DNA of 33,810 bases from Prevotella sp. GTDB lineage: Bacteria; Bacteroidota; Bacteroidia; Bacteroidales; Bacteroidaceae. Positions within the stretch are counted from its first letter, which is position 1. Each line of letters opens with the position of its first letter. A program made the translations under genes and the position numbers. The notes under the pieces are model-generated. The model saw only the letters and a list, made by a program, of their open reading frames with translations. It ran no database searches and was not told the DNA's origin. The DNA lies in contig JAEEPT010000009.1 in NCBI GenBank assembly GCA_016284895.1, positions 1 through 33,810 on the forward strand. The letters run 5' to 3'. Shown in pieces: positions 17,693 through 25,286 of the stretch.

Positions 17693-20600
17693 TTACTTGC
17701 GAATCTTCTTCACAATCACATTACCGTCTTCCATGATGGCCTTGCGGATGGTGATGCCCTTCTGCAGACCGCTGACGCGACGACCGTCAAGGGTGTAGAA
17801 CTCAACCTTCATGGTCTTGTTGCTGTTTGCAGTCAGCATGTCAACTGAATCGGCTGAATTATCGGGAATTGGGTTGTTGCCGAAGAAGATCAGTTTGAAG
17901 TTGTCCATGATCACCCAGTCGCCTCCGTTGCTGTTCTCGTGCTTGATGCCGATGCGCAGCTTGTTGTCGGTGACGTTCACACCAAGCTTTCTCAGGTACT
18001 TGCCCTCGTTGAATGCCTCAACTGCTGATACCATGTTGTTGGGAGCAACCTCGCCAGCACCGGTGTCAACACCGTCCTCCAGCTTAATGAGCTCAACCAC
18101 CTGGTCGTTAGCATAGAAGAATGCGGGAGTGTCGGAGCTGACGCGCTCGAAGGCGTTCACGCTCACGATGTAGTTACCGTTGGGCAGCACTACATCGCCT
18201 GCACCCTGGATATCCTGATACATGTCGAACTTCTTCTCGTAGAACTCCAGTGCGAGTGCACTTCTCTGCGTGGCGTCGTTACCGAAGTTGTAGCCTGTTG
18301 TGCCTTCCCATCCTTCGATAGAGTTGGTCTCAACACCTTCAACGGTCTTCTGGAAGTCGGGAGTCTGGATGAAGGCAGTTACGTCAACACCTTCGGCAGA
18401 GCCTTCCTGATAGTTCTCGGGCAGCTGCATCAGCAGTATATAGCCTCTGATGGTCTCCTTTGCAGCCTCAATATCTTCAGCTTCAAGCTCGCAAGCCTCC
18501 AGCTGACCCTGCAGCTGACCACCGTATGTCAAAGCATCAGAAGCATGAGATGATACTGCCTCCTGGGCAATAGTCATCATTTCCTCAATCTTGGCAGCCA
18601 GTTCCTTGCAGAGAGCAGCACCATCTTCAACGGCGTTGCAAGCCTTCGTCAGAGCAGCGAGTGCTTTGAACATTTCAGTACCATCCTCGCTGGTGAGCTT
18701 GTTGAGTGCATCAGCGTAAACAGCATCGAACTGTCCCTTAGCCGTCTTCGTTGTGGGCACAGTGCTCAGTGCAACAGCCTCGGCAATCTTTTTCTCCAGT
18801 TCGGGTCTCACAACAGATGCGTCAAAGCCCAGGTAGGTCAGTTTGAAGTTGTCGAAGATGGGCCAGAACTTAGCTTCGGGATTACCCTTCACACCGATGC
18901 GGAGCACATCGCCACTATTAGCTACCAGACCTTTGGCGCTCTGCTTGTAGCCGCCATCAGCAAATGCAGCCGAAGCAGCAATCATGTTGTCGGGATAGCA
19001 CCAGCCGTCGCCATCGGTCAGATAGGTGGCACCGCTGACTGCTGTATAGAACTCCTCAGACTTAGGATAAGAGAACCAGTTGACGAATCTGGTCTTCGAG
19101 TCGTTCATATAGACGTAGATGGGAACATCGGTAGGCTGCATATCCTTATTGTTAATAGCTTCCTGGCCATCCAGATAGCGCACGTAGCCCTGTACCTCAA
19201 TCTCATACACGCCGATGGGCAGATCGGTTACTTCCTGCCAAACGTCGAAGTTGGTGCTGTGCCATGCCTCGTAGCAGTGGTTGTTTGCGTTGCCGCCCAG
19301 CTGCACGTTGCCGCCGCCCTTAGACTCTACGGTCCAGCCAGCAGAAGTGGCACCGCCTTTGCCGTCCTCGAAGCCAGGCGACTTCAGGTATTCGGTCATA
19401 TCGGTACCAGGCTGTACTTGGTTCTTGTATTCAGCTTCAACAGTATTCACCATTTCTTTCAGCTTGGCGATGACAGCCTCCAGCTCGGCATTCGACCGAG
19501 TGAAATCGTCAACGTTGATATATTCGTCCTCAACGTCCATGAGATAGTCGCCCAGATCATCGGCAGAAATCAGGCCAGCGTACTGACCAATGGTGTATAG
19601 CTTTGCGTTCTCGAACTCCTTAGCCAGCTCGTTCCAGAGCGACATATTCTTCACGACGGAGTCCTCGGCGGCCTTGATGTTCTTCACGGCAGCAATGGCC
19701 TCGGCCTTGTTGGTAGCAGTCTGCTCGAAGGCTTCATTGTAAGCATCGAGGTACTGCTGAGAGACTCTTGCGCCCTCACCGATCTCAATCTTCGGGGTCT
19801 GGTTCACCCAGTACTGGAAAGCATCGGCACCATTGCCGTAGAAGGTCAGCTTGAAGTTATCGAAGAGCACCCAGTCAGAACCTGTGACACTCTTGTTCTT
19901 CATCACGCCTAAACGGATGGGATCGTTGCCGTCGAGAGCGAAGAACAGCAGGTTGTGGTAGTAGCCAGCCTCAAAGTAGAGACGACCTGCAGAAGGATCG
20001 TTCGGGATGTAGTAGGTCACGCCGTCGTGTGTACCCTGTTCCTCGGCAGCCTCAACGCCCCAAGCGGTAGGACCAGCCATAGGCTCGATGTTCATGGCAT
20101 CCCAGAAGTTCTGCATGGGAGAAGTCAGCGTGTCGCCATCCACCTTGGCATAGAGGTTAGCCACATAGTTGGTGTGGTTAGCGTGGTCTTCCCAAGTAGT
20201 GCGGAGTGCAGTGCTGGCCTCCAACTTATAGACACCCTTCGGCATGGCGTTCAGGTCCTGATAGGTGTCGAAGTTCTTGTTGAAGTGCTCGGCCACGTTG
20301 GCGGGACCGTGTGCACCGCTACCTGTCATGTTAGGAGCCGTGCCCTTCCATCCATCGTAGCTGGCGTTGTCGAAGTTCGGGTTCAGAATGCTGCCCGTCA
20401 TATCGGAAGGATTGTTAACCGATGCATTGCCAGCCTGGGCGTTGTTGATCTTGGTCTGCACAGCGGTGATGGCAGCTGCAAGTTGATCAACGGTAGCATC
20501 CTCGTTCAGATAAACAGCTTCTTCATCAGCCACGTCAATTTTCATCTCCTTAGCCTGATCCAGGAAAGTCTTCAGCTCAGCGGCCTTCTCGAACTGGTCC

Positions 20601-21196
20601 TTCATGGCTTCCCATGTGTTCTGGTAGTTCTGGTAATTTGCTTCGCTCACGAACTGCCAGTCAATACCAGCGCCCTCGGTTGCGGGATCAATGAAGTAGA
20701 GGCGTGTGTCACCCTCATTGCCGTTCCATCCCAGGTACTTACCTTGTATGGCCTCTGCCACTTCTGCCAAGTGCTGGTTGCTGATGCGGAATACGCCATT
20801 CTGCAGGTTCTCGATGGTCCAGAAACGATAGGTTTCAGTGCTGTTATCGACCCAGATGGCACCACCGTCGTTAGTGGAGAATACGCACAACCACGAATTT
20901 TTGGTCTCTACAGAGTCCTGAATCTCAACAGTTTCTGGAATAGGAGCTGCATCAAGAGGGTCGTGGAACTTCACTTTGTAACCTTTGGGAGAGACGCTGG
21001 CACGTGTGTTCCAGTCGTTGCCTCCCACGAAGAATTGGCGAGCCTGAACGTTGTAAAGGTAGTAGGTCGTCTCCATCTGCCACTCTGTCTCAGCTGTGGC
21101 TGCGGGGCGCTGACGCACACCATTCACAATGTCGGCCATTGCACCTGTCGTAGTGAGACAGAGTGCACTCAAAACAAGTAGTCTTGAAAATTTCAT
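17693..21196 (-). CDS. Large secreted protein with lectin-like module and three jelly-roll-like modules
   Basis: The start chosen is the ATG at 21196 (MKFSRLLVLSALCLTTTGAMA, a clean signal peptide), giving 1167 residues; the frame extends upstream to 21274 without signal-peptide character. At about 40-185 there is a module with YYLYNVQARQFFVGGNDW, resembling beta-trefoil-like lectin modules. Three related modules follow at about 266-455, 598-790 and 938-1106; each has F-D-x-(Y/W)-Q-(D/E), a (P)-x-G-x-Y strand and closes with DNFKL-(T/I)-(F/Y)-x-G. Helical linkers separate them (about 460-595, 795-930). The tail VEFYTLDGRRVSGLQKG at 1131-1147 resembles the last strands of type IX secretion sorting domains; this is tentative. 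Likely a secreted or surface carbohydrate-binding protein; no catalytic domain seen. Its modules recur in the BspA-like gene at 31818. Confidence 0.8.
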   Translation of the reverse strand: MKFSRLLVLSALCLTTTGAMADIVNGVRQRPAATAETEWQMETTYYLYNVQARQFFVGGNDWNTRASVSPKGYKVKFHDPLDAAPIPETVEIQDSVETKNSWLCVFSTNDGGAIWVDNSTETYRFWTIENLQNGVFRISNQHLAEVAEAIQGKYLGWNGNEGDTRLYFIDPATEGAGIDWQFVSEANYQNYQNTWEAMKDQFEKAAELKTFLDQAKEMKIDVADEEAVYLNEDATVDQLAAAITAVQTKINNAQAGNASVNNPSDMTGSILNPNFDNASYDGWKGTAPNMTGSGAHGPANVAEHFNKNFDTYQDLNAMPKGVYKLEASTALRTTWEDHANHTNYVANLYAKVDGDTLTSPMQNFWDAMNIEPMAGPTAWGVEAAEEQGTHDGVTYYIPNDPSAGRLYFEAGYYHNLLFFALDGNDPIRLGVMKNKSVTGSDWVLFDNFKLTFYGNGADAFQYWVNQTPKIEIGEGARVSQQYLDAYNEAFEQTATNKAEAIAAVKNIKAAEDSVVKNMSLWNELAKEFENAKLYTIGQYAGLISADDLGDYLMDVEDEYINVDDFTRSNAELEAVIAKLKEMVNTVEAEYKNQVQPGTDMTEYLKSPGFEDGKGGATSAGWTVESKGGGNVQLGGNANNHCYEAWHSTNFDVWQEVTDLPIGVYEIEVQGYVRYLDGQEAINNKDMQPTDVPIYVYMNDSKTRFVNWFSYPKSEEFYTAVSGATYLTDGDGWCYPDNMIAASAAFADGGYKQSAKGLVANSGDVLRIGVKGNPEAKFWPIFDNFKLTYLGFDASVVRPELEKKIAEAVALSTVPTTKTAKGQFDAVYADALNKLTSEDGTEMFKALAALTKACNAVEDGAALCKELAAKIEEMMTIAQEAVSSHASDALTYGGQLQGQLEACELEAEDIEAAKETIRGYILLMQLPENYQEGSAEGVDVTAFIQTPDFQKTVEGVETNSIEGWEGTTGYNFGNDATQRSALALEFYEKKFDMYQDIQGAGDVVLPNGNYIVSVNAFERVSSDTPAFFYANDQVVELIKLEDGVDTGAGEVAPNNMVSAVEAFNEGKYLRKLGVNVTDNKLRIGIKHENSNGGDWVIMDNFKLIFFGNNPIPDNSADSVDMLTANSNKTMKVEFYTLDGRRVSGLQKGITIRKAIMEDGNVIVKKIRK

Positions 21197-21295
21197 AAGC
21201 CTTGAATCTTTAAAGTTAGTAATAAATAAAATAGGTATAATAAATATTTCAGTTTTTTGTACGTGTCTATTCATGACAAGGCACTATAGCGGGTG

Positions 21296-21325
21296 CAAAT
21301 ATAAGCAAAAATTTAATAACGCAAA
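21296..21325 (-). promoter_or_regulatory. Candidate Bacteroidetes promoter for the 1167-residue protein gene
   Basis: On the minus strand a -7 box TATATTTG (21296-21303) matches TAnnTTTG, with TTTG at 21322-21325 as -33 box, 18 bp apart (slightly short of the usual 19-21). The predicted start of transcription is about 90 bp upstream of the ATG at 21196. Confidence 0.5.
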
Positions 21326-21383
21326 TCATTTTTCACGGTTTTTTTCGGTACGAGGCAAAAAAAGTGTGATTTTAACACAAAAA

Positions 21384-21635
21384 GAGTGGAAAGTTTTTAG
21401 TGTAGAGTGGAAAGTTTTTAGTGTAGAGTTTAGAGTGTAGAGTGTAGAGTTTGCTACCGCTCCGCAGTACTTTCTTTTTTGAAAAGTGGAAAGTGGAAAG
21501 TGGAAAGTGTAGAGTTTGCTACCGCTCCGCAGTACTTTCTTTTTCTTTTTTCTGCTTTTTCTGGCGCGGTAGCAAACTCTACACTCTACACTCTACACTT
21601 TCCACTCTACACTCTACACTTTCCACTCTACACTA
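21384..21635. repeat. Inverted array of 7-bp units (AGTGTAG / AGTGGAA)
   Basis: The left part is built of heptamers AGTGTAG and AGTGGAA, and the right part (about 21576-21635) of their reverse complements. A 39-bp block containing TTTGCTACCGCTCCGCAGTA occurs twice in direct orientation (21441-21479, 21506-21544). The arm 21431-21460 is perfectly complementary over 30 bp to 21566-21595, and 21506-21525 pairs with 21566-21585. The array begins 10 bp beyond the stop of the LruC-domain gene and ends more than 50 bp before the promoter of the next gene, so it may serve as that gene's transcription terminator. I know of no named family for it. Confidence 0.85.
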
Positions 21636-21644
21636 TAAATCTGC

Positions 21645-23828
21645 TTAGTAGTTCACCACTGCTCCCGTAGGTGTTCTGAACCAATTGAGGTTCGTACCTA
21701 CGTTGGCACCCCAGTCGCCGAACTGACTGTAGGCCACGGTGATGTTGGTGCGCTCGGTGGCCCAGAACCACTTGCCCTGGTCGTTGCCTGTGACCACGAT
21801 GACGAGCGGTGCCTTTCCGTTGCCCTCTACGCTCTTCACCACCTTGACCACCTCGCCGTTGTTGCCCTTGACCTTGATACCCAGTGGCAGGTTGTCCATT
21901 TCCTTTCCGGAAACATCGATGGTGCCTATGTTGGCAAACTTGCTGGTGTCAACACTTGTGGTGTTAATCATGACACTGGTGGTGTTGCTGCCCATAGTGG
22001 CATGCACCTCGCCGCCCAACTGGGTAGGATTCTCCTGAGTGCCGTAGGTGACGTAGGTCTCCAGCGTACCTCCTGCCGCAACGATTTGTGCAGATGACTG
22101 TCCGTTGACGGGAGCCGACACGCGCACGATGACATCGTTGAAGTCGAAGTCGTTGGTGGTGCCCAGGTCCTCGAAAGCATAGTAGTAGTACATCGTGGGC
22201 TCATCGATAATGATGGGACCTCCGTCGATGCCTGCGTTGCAATCGGTAGGTGTGATGGTCTCAGTGATGTCATTCTTGTTCTTGAGCGACATCTTCACGT
22301 TGTTGCCCTGATCCCAGTAGGGATAGTTGCCGTCGCTCTGGTCGCACTGCTCCCAGTGGTCGTCGGTGGCCACGATGAGATAGTTGCGATAGGAGATGGA
22401 ACGGCGCTGGGTGAGGCTGCTGGCCGTGATTTTCTTAGCCTGTACTACGGCATAGCCGTTGTTGTTGCTCTCCGGACCGTAGAAGCCGTAGTAGCGACCG
22501 TCGGCATCGGCGTGGCAGGTGAGTGTCTCAGCAACCTTGATGATAGACTTGCCAGCCATGCGGGTGATGCCGGTGCCGTGGAAGAAGGTGTTGCACTCCA
22601 CGCTGCCGTCGAGCTTGAACTCGCCCTGTCCGTCGCCCAGTGTGATATAGAACTGCTCGTCGCAGATGAGTTTGCAGTTATTGATGACGTTCCAGCTGCC
22701 TGCTGTGTATTTGAAGTTCTTGCAGTGGAAGGTGCCGTCGTTCACCCATGAGCAGTTGTTGCTGTTGACGGATACGTCGCCGTGTATGGTGACAGAACCC
22801 ATGTTGAGCACATGGCCGGAACCCTCAACGGTCATGGATTGTGCCTCCAGCTTGTTGGCGTTGACAAACTCGCTGAAGTTGTTCTTCGGAGCCACTTGGC
22901 CGGTGGCATAGATCTCGCCTTCGTTATAGACCCATCCGTTGGCATACTGGCTCATGTTTCCTGTATAGATGGTGCCACGGTTATAGAGCTTGAAATTGTA
23001 GCTGATGTTAGTGGCAGTGAGGGTGGCTCCACTGGCTATGTACAAAGCTGCCTGCTCTGAGTTCAGGTTATATTCGCCGTTGAAGGTGACGTGAGCGCCA
23101 GGCAACAGATAGACCTTGGAGTTCTGGCCGACATATTGTCCGTTCACCGTCCAGTTGCCTGCGGGGAAATAGACGTTGCTGCCAGCATTCCACAGGTTCA
23201 GATAGCCTATGATGGGACTCTGAATGACCACGTTCACTCCTTGTCCGCCACCATTGGCATTGGCATCGGTCACGTATGTGGCAGGCAGTTCGGTTGCAAA
23301 GTCACCGTCGGCAGGTGCAGTGGCAAACTCATGGCTATTCGTGAAGGTGCGGCCTGGTGCTTTCATGACACGGCTGGATGCTTGCTCAGCCTCTGAGCCC
23401 ACGAACTTCACGCTAAGGTTGTTGCCCGTCACGTTTACCGGCTGGTAGCGCATGTAGTTCTGACTGTCATAGACCACGACATACAGGCGCTGAACGTCAC
23501 TGGGGCGTGCCACAGTGAACGTCTTCTGCTCTCCTTTTGCAATCGTAGTGGTGTAGATGGGTGCTACACTTTGTCCTACAGGATTAGACGCATAGACCTT
23601 CAGCGTGCCCTCTGCAATCTCCGAACTGACGTTCAGCGTGGTGGCGGTGGCCGTGCTCCACGTCTGGTTGCCGTCCACGCTACGGCCTCCCATCACGTTG
23701 TTCACGAAGTTGGTAGCACTCTCCTGCTTCTTTGCTTCAGCATCATAGAGGTCTTTCTTGGCACAACCTACTGCAGCAAGGACTACTGCCAATGCTGCCA
23801 TTCCTTTGACGTAATAGCTCTTCTTCAT
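21645..23828 (-). CDS. LruC-domain surface lipoprotein
   Basis: The start chosen is the ATG at 23828 (MKKSYYVKGMAALAVVLAAV, lipobox Cys22), giving 727 residues; upstream in-frame codons to 23888 lack signal character. Residues about 545-650 carry the LruC motif, YYYAFEDLGTTNDFDFNDVI, an acidic calcium-site-like segment characteristic of LruC/DUF4842-type Bacteroidetes proteins. Residues about 200-440 show repeated short beta strands with N-x-G-x-(I/V/F) steps (LYNRGTIYTG, VYNEGEIYATG, VLNMGSVTIHG, WVNDGTFHCK), suggestive of a right-handed beta-helix. Function unknown; the features fit a surface adhesin or matrix protein. Single transcription unit with its own candidate promoter; the heptamer array follows its stop directly. 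Confidence 0.85.
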   Translation of the reverse strand: MKKSYYVKGMAALAVVLAAVGCAKKDLYDAEAKKQESATNFVNNVMGGRSVDGNQTWSTATATTLNVSSEIAEGTLKVYASNPVGQSVAPIYTTTIAKGEQKTFTVARPSDVQRLYVVVYDSQNYMRYQPVNVTGNNLSVKFVGSEAEQASSRVMKAPGRTFTNSHEFATAPADGDFATELPATYVTDANANGGGQGVNVVIQSPIIGYLNLWNAGSNVYFPAGNWTVNGQYVGQNSKVYLLPGAHVTFNGEYNLNSEQAALYIASGATLTATNISYNFKLYNRGTIYTGNMSQYANGWVYNEGEIYATGQVAPKNNFSEFVNANKLEAQSMTVEGSGHVLNMGSVTIHGDVSVNSNNCSWVNDGTFHCKNFKYTAGSWNVINNCKLICDEQFYITLGDGQGEFKLDGSVECNTFFHGTGITRMAGKSIIKVAETLTCHADADGRYYGFYGPESNNNGYAVVQAKKITASSLTQRRSISYRNYLIVATDDHWEQCDQSDGNYPYWDQGNNVKMSLKNKNDITETITPTDCNAGIDGGPIIIDEPTMYYYYAFEDLGTTNDFDFNDVIVRVSAPVNGQSSAQIVAAGGTLETYVTYGTQENPTQLGGEVHATMGSNTTSVMINTTSVDTSKFANIGTIDVSGKEMDNLPLGIKVKGNNGEVVKVVKSVEGNGKAPLVIVVTGNDQGKWFWATERTNITVAYSQFGDWGANVGTNLNWFRTPTGAVVNY

Positions 23829-23905
23829 AATACACATTGAGAAATCACTTCTCTTTAGCTTGTCGTAATTTGGATTGAATGATTTCAATTGGTTTAAAAG
23901 TGCTA

Positions 23906-23939
23906 CAAAATTAGCTTTTATTTATGTACGCGTAGCAAT
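23906..23939 (-). promoter_or_regulatory. Candidate Bacteroidetes promoter for the LruC-domain gene
   Basis: On the minus strand TAATTTTG (23906-23913) matches the -7 consensus TAnnTTTG. The -33 region has only a weak match, ATTG at 23936-23939, 22 bp away. It lies about 80 bp before the ATG. Confidence 0.4.
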
Positions 23940-24100
23940 TGGATTGTTTATTTTTAAAAATCTTAACATCTTTTATAGAAGTATGCGTTTCTACAAACGT
24001 TCATAAACTGTCTTCTCAATTTGTAGGAGTCCAGGGGTTTCAGACGATAGTTTTGCAAACTACAACGAACTTTTGGAAATCGTGGGAAGGCAGCGTACAA

Positions 24101-24137
24101 ACAAATAAAAAACAGCCGGAAAGTGTTCCCGACTGTT
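24101..24137 (-). terminator. Intrinsic terminator of the tRNA-Met gene
   Basis: Read on the minus strand: AACAGTCGGGAA, loop CAC, TTTCCGGCTGTT (12 pairs including two G-T), then TTTTTATTTG. It lies 27 bp beyond the tRNA 3' end. A strong stem plus T-run in the correct orientation. Confidence 0.85.
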
Positions 24138-24164
24138 TGCATTTCATCGCACTTGTAGTGGATG

Positions 24165-24238
24165 TGGGCCATCTAGGGCTTGAACCTAGGACCTCCAGAT
24201 TATGAGTCTGTTGCTCTAACCAACTGAGCTAAAAGCCC
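24165..24238 (-). tRNA. tRNA-Met (anticodon CAT)
   Basis: A 74-base cloverleaf on the minus strand. Acceptor GGGCTTT pairs with ATGGCCC (one T-T mismatch at the 6-67 position and a T-G pair next to it), D arm GCTC-AGTTGGTTA-GAGC, anticodon loop CTCATAA with anticodon CAT, T arm CTAGG-TTCAAGC-CCTAG. The discriminator is A and CCA is not encoded. A G1-C72 pair makes it an elongator-type CAT tRNA rather than initiator; a lysidine-modified tRNA-Ile(CAT) cannot be excluded by eye. Own promoter and terminator flank it, so it is a single-gene unit. Confidence 0.92.
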
Positions 24239-24250
24239 GTAATTCTGCTG

Positions 24251-24282
24251 CAAAGGTACATACTATTTGCGAAATTTCCAAA
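24251..24282 (-). promoter_or_regulatory. Promoter of the tRNA-Met gene
   Basis: On the minus strand TTTG (24279-24282), 20 bp spacer, TACCTTTG (24251-24258): an exact TTTG-N20-TAnnTTTG match. Transcription would start only a few bases before the tRNA 5' end at 24238. The -7 box is identical to that of the rimP promoter. Confidence 0.8.
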
Positions 24283-24363
24283 TTTTTGCGAAAAAAATGC
24301 TCAACTTTCTCAAGTTTTTAGCGTTTTTACGCGAAAGTTTAGCTGGATGCTTATTTAGACAAA

Positions 24364-24432
24364 TGCCTCGCCAAAACTCGCGCCGAATTCAGGAAATGCC
24401 CGAAAGGGTTGAAATTTGCGAGTTTTGAGGCA
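24364..24432. repeat. Long imperfect hairpin
   Basis: Left arm TGCCTCGCCAAAACTCGC (24364-24381) pairs with GCGAGTTTTGAGGCA (24418-24432) except for a three-base bulge, and the inner part can pair further (AAATGCCC with AGGGTTGAAATTT in part). No T-run follows. Role unknown. Confidence 0.6.
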
Positions 24433-24521
24433 CTTTGTATCTCGCTGATTTTCAACGGAATACAGAATTAACAAAATGATAAGCGGCTCTGACACAGGCA
24501 GTTCCGATGATTTAGGCACTT

Positions 24522-24620
24522 TCACGACGTGGTTTAGGACAGATCACAACACGATTTAGGTTAGATGACCAAGCGATATAGCCTAAATCGCGACGTGACT
24601 TGCCCTAAATCGCAACGTGA
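24522..24620. repeat. 99-bp palindromic element of CGATTTAGG / CCTAAATCG units
   Basis: Two units with GATTTAGG or GTTTAGG on the left half (near 24529 and 24552) face two CCTAAATCG units on the right half (near 24582 and 24604), each with TCACG or CGTGA at the outer side. The right half reversed and complemented aligns with the left half along about 49 bp with mismatches. A further TTTAGG lies just upstream. It could be a mobile REP-like element or a protein-binding array. Confidence 0.65.
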
Positions 24621-24911
24621 TTTTGGCGCAAAGAGAGCGCAAAATGAGCATCAAAGGGACATGTAACAGATGCCAATTAGTGACAAAAGGAGCGAAATAG
24701 GAGCAAAAAACAGCGGTCGAAACCAGTCTTCGGTGGCAACAATGAATAATTATTATCCAAATTCACCATACACAATGCCTCTGAAGGGGCCAAAAGAGTG
24801 TTAAAAAAACCTACTTTGGCCATTTTTGCGATCAGTTTTTAGCCCCTCTTATTTAGACAAACCGAAAGGCAAACAAAACAGTTACAATGCTAAAACACTA
24901 ATAAATAACTG

Positions 24912-25153
24912 AAGTTTCCCATCCCAATAATGAACGTTAAGTCTCTATTTATCAAGAATTTGAGATTTTGAGAATTATTTTTGCAAAAAGAGAATTTTCT
25001 TTGAATTACCCGTCGCAAGCGACTGGAATCCTGCGGATTGAAACGGAAATGGCTGGCCATTTCTTCTCAAATTCCTAATAATTCTACCAAATTACAAAAG
25101 GAGAAATTCTTCAATTCTCTAATTCTTGATAAATAAAAAAGGATGGGAAACTT
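24912..25153. mobile_element. 242-bp MITE-like element with nested inverted repeats
   Basis: Terminal inverted repeats are perfect over 13 bp: AAGTTTCCCATCC (24912-24924) and GGATGGGAAACTT (25141-25153). A second inverted pair lies inside: TATTTATCAAGAATT (24946-24960) against its complement at 25121-25135. AATAAATA occurs just outside both ends, a possible target duplication though offset by a few bases on the left. The centre holds GTCGCAAGCGAC and GGAATCC-TGC-GGATT. No coding capacity. A non-autonomous mobile element is inference from the structure. Confidence 0.6.
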
Positions 25154-25191
25154 GAATAAATAAGAGTAATTACATAAAAATTAGCTAAATA

Positions 25192-25223
25192 TTTGCTAAA
25201 TCGAAGAAAATGTCGTACCTTTG
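25192..25223 (+). promoter_or_regulatory. Promoter of the rimP-nusA-infB operon
   Basis: TTTG at 25192-25195, exactly 20 bp spacer, TACCTTTG at 25216-25223: a perfect Bacteroidetes housekeeping promoter. Predicted start of transcription near 25230, about 57 bp before the rimP ATG. Confidence 0.85.
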
Positions 25224-25236
25224 CAGCGTTCAGTGG

Positions 25237-25273
25237 AATGAGGGGCTTGACAAAAGCTCCTCATTTCTTTTTA
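25237..25273 (+). terminator. Terminator-like hairpin in the rimP-nusA-infB leader (possible attenuator)
   Basis: AATGAGGGGCTT (25237-25248), loop GACAA, AAGCTCCTCATT (25254-25265): a 12-bp stem with one G-T pair, running into a T-rich stretch TTTCTTTTT. It begins only a few bases after the predicted transcription start and ends about 14 bp before rimP. In form it is an intrinsic terminator sitting in the leader of the operon that encodes the termination factor NusA, so attenuation or NusA feedback is plausible but not shown. Confidence 0.7.
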
Positions 25274-25286
25274 AACTCATTATCGG

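Larger units (their letters stand above)
24283..25191. other. Gene-free region of about 0.9 kb rich in inverted repeats
   Basis: No convincing coding region on either strand. It separates the divergent tRNA-Met and rimP promoters. It contains a hairpin GCGT-TTTT-ACGC near 24321, a long imperfect stem at 24364-24432, a CGATTTAGG palindrome at 24522-24620, a 14-bp direct repeat CTTATTTAGACAAA at 24350-24363 and 24848-24861, and a MITE-like element at 24912-25153. It looks like an accumulation site for small non-coding elements. Confidence 0.65.

Noticed and set aside
19955..21181. 408-residue frame opposite the 1167-residue protein gene
   Set aside because: Antisense shadow with no recognisable domain or start context.
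21197..21274. Longer start for the 1167-residue secreted protein
   Set aside because: The additional 26 residues have no signal-peptide features and would cover the leader; the ATG at 21196 starts a clear signal peptide.
23829..23888. Longer start for the LruC-domain lipoprotein
   Set aside because: The ATG at 23828 begins a clean lipoprotein signal; the upstream part is polar and overlaps the probable leader.
23939..24205. Plus-strand frame ending GLEPRTSRL
   Set aside because: This ending is the well-known false protein produced by reading the antisense of a tRNA gene.
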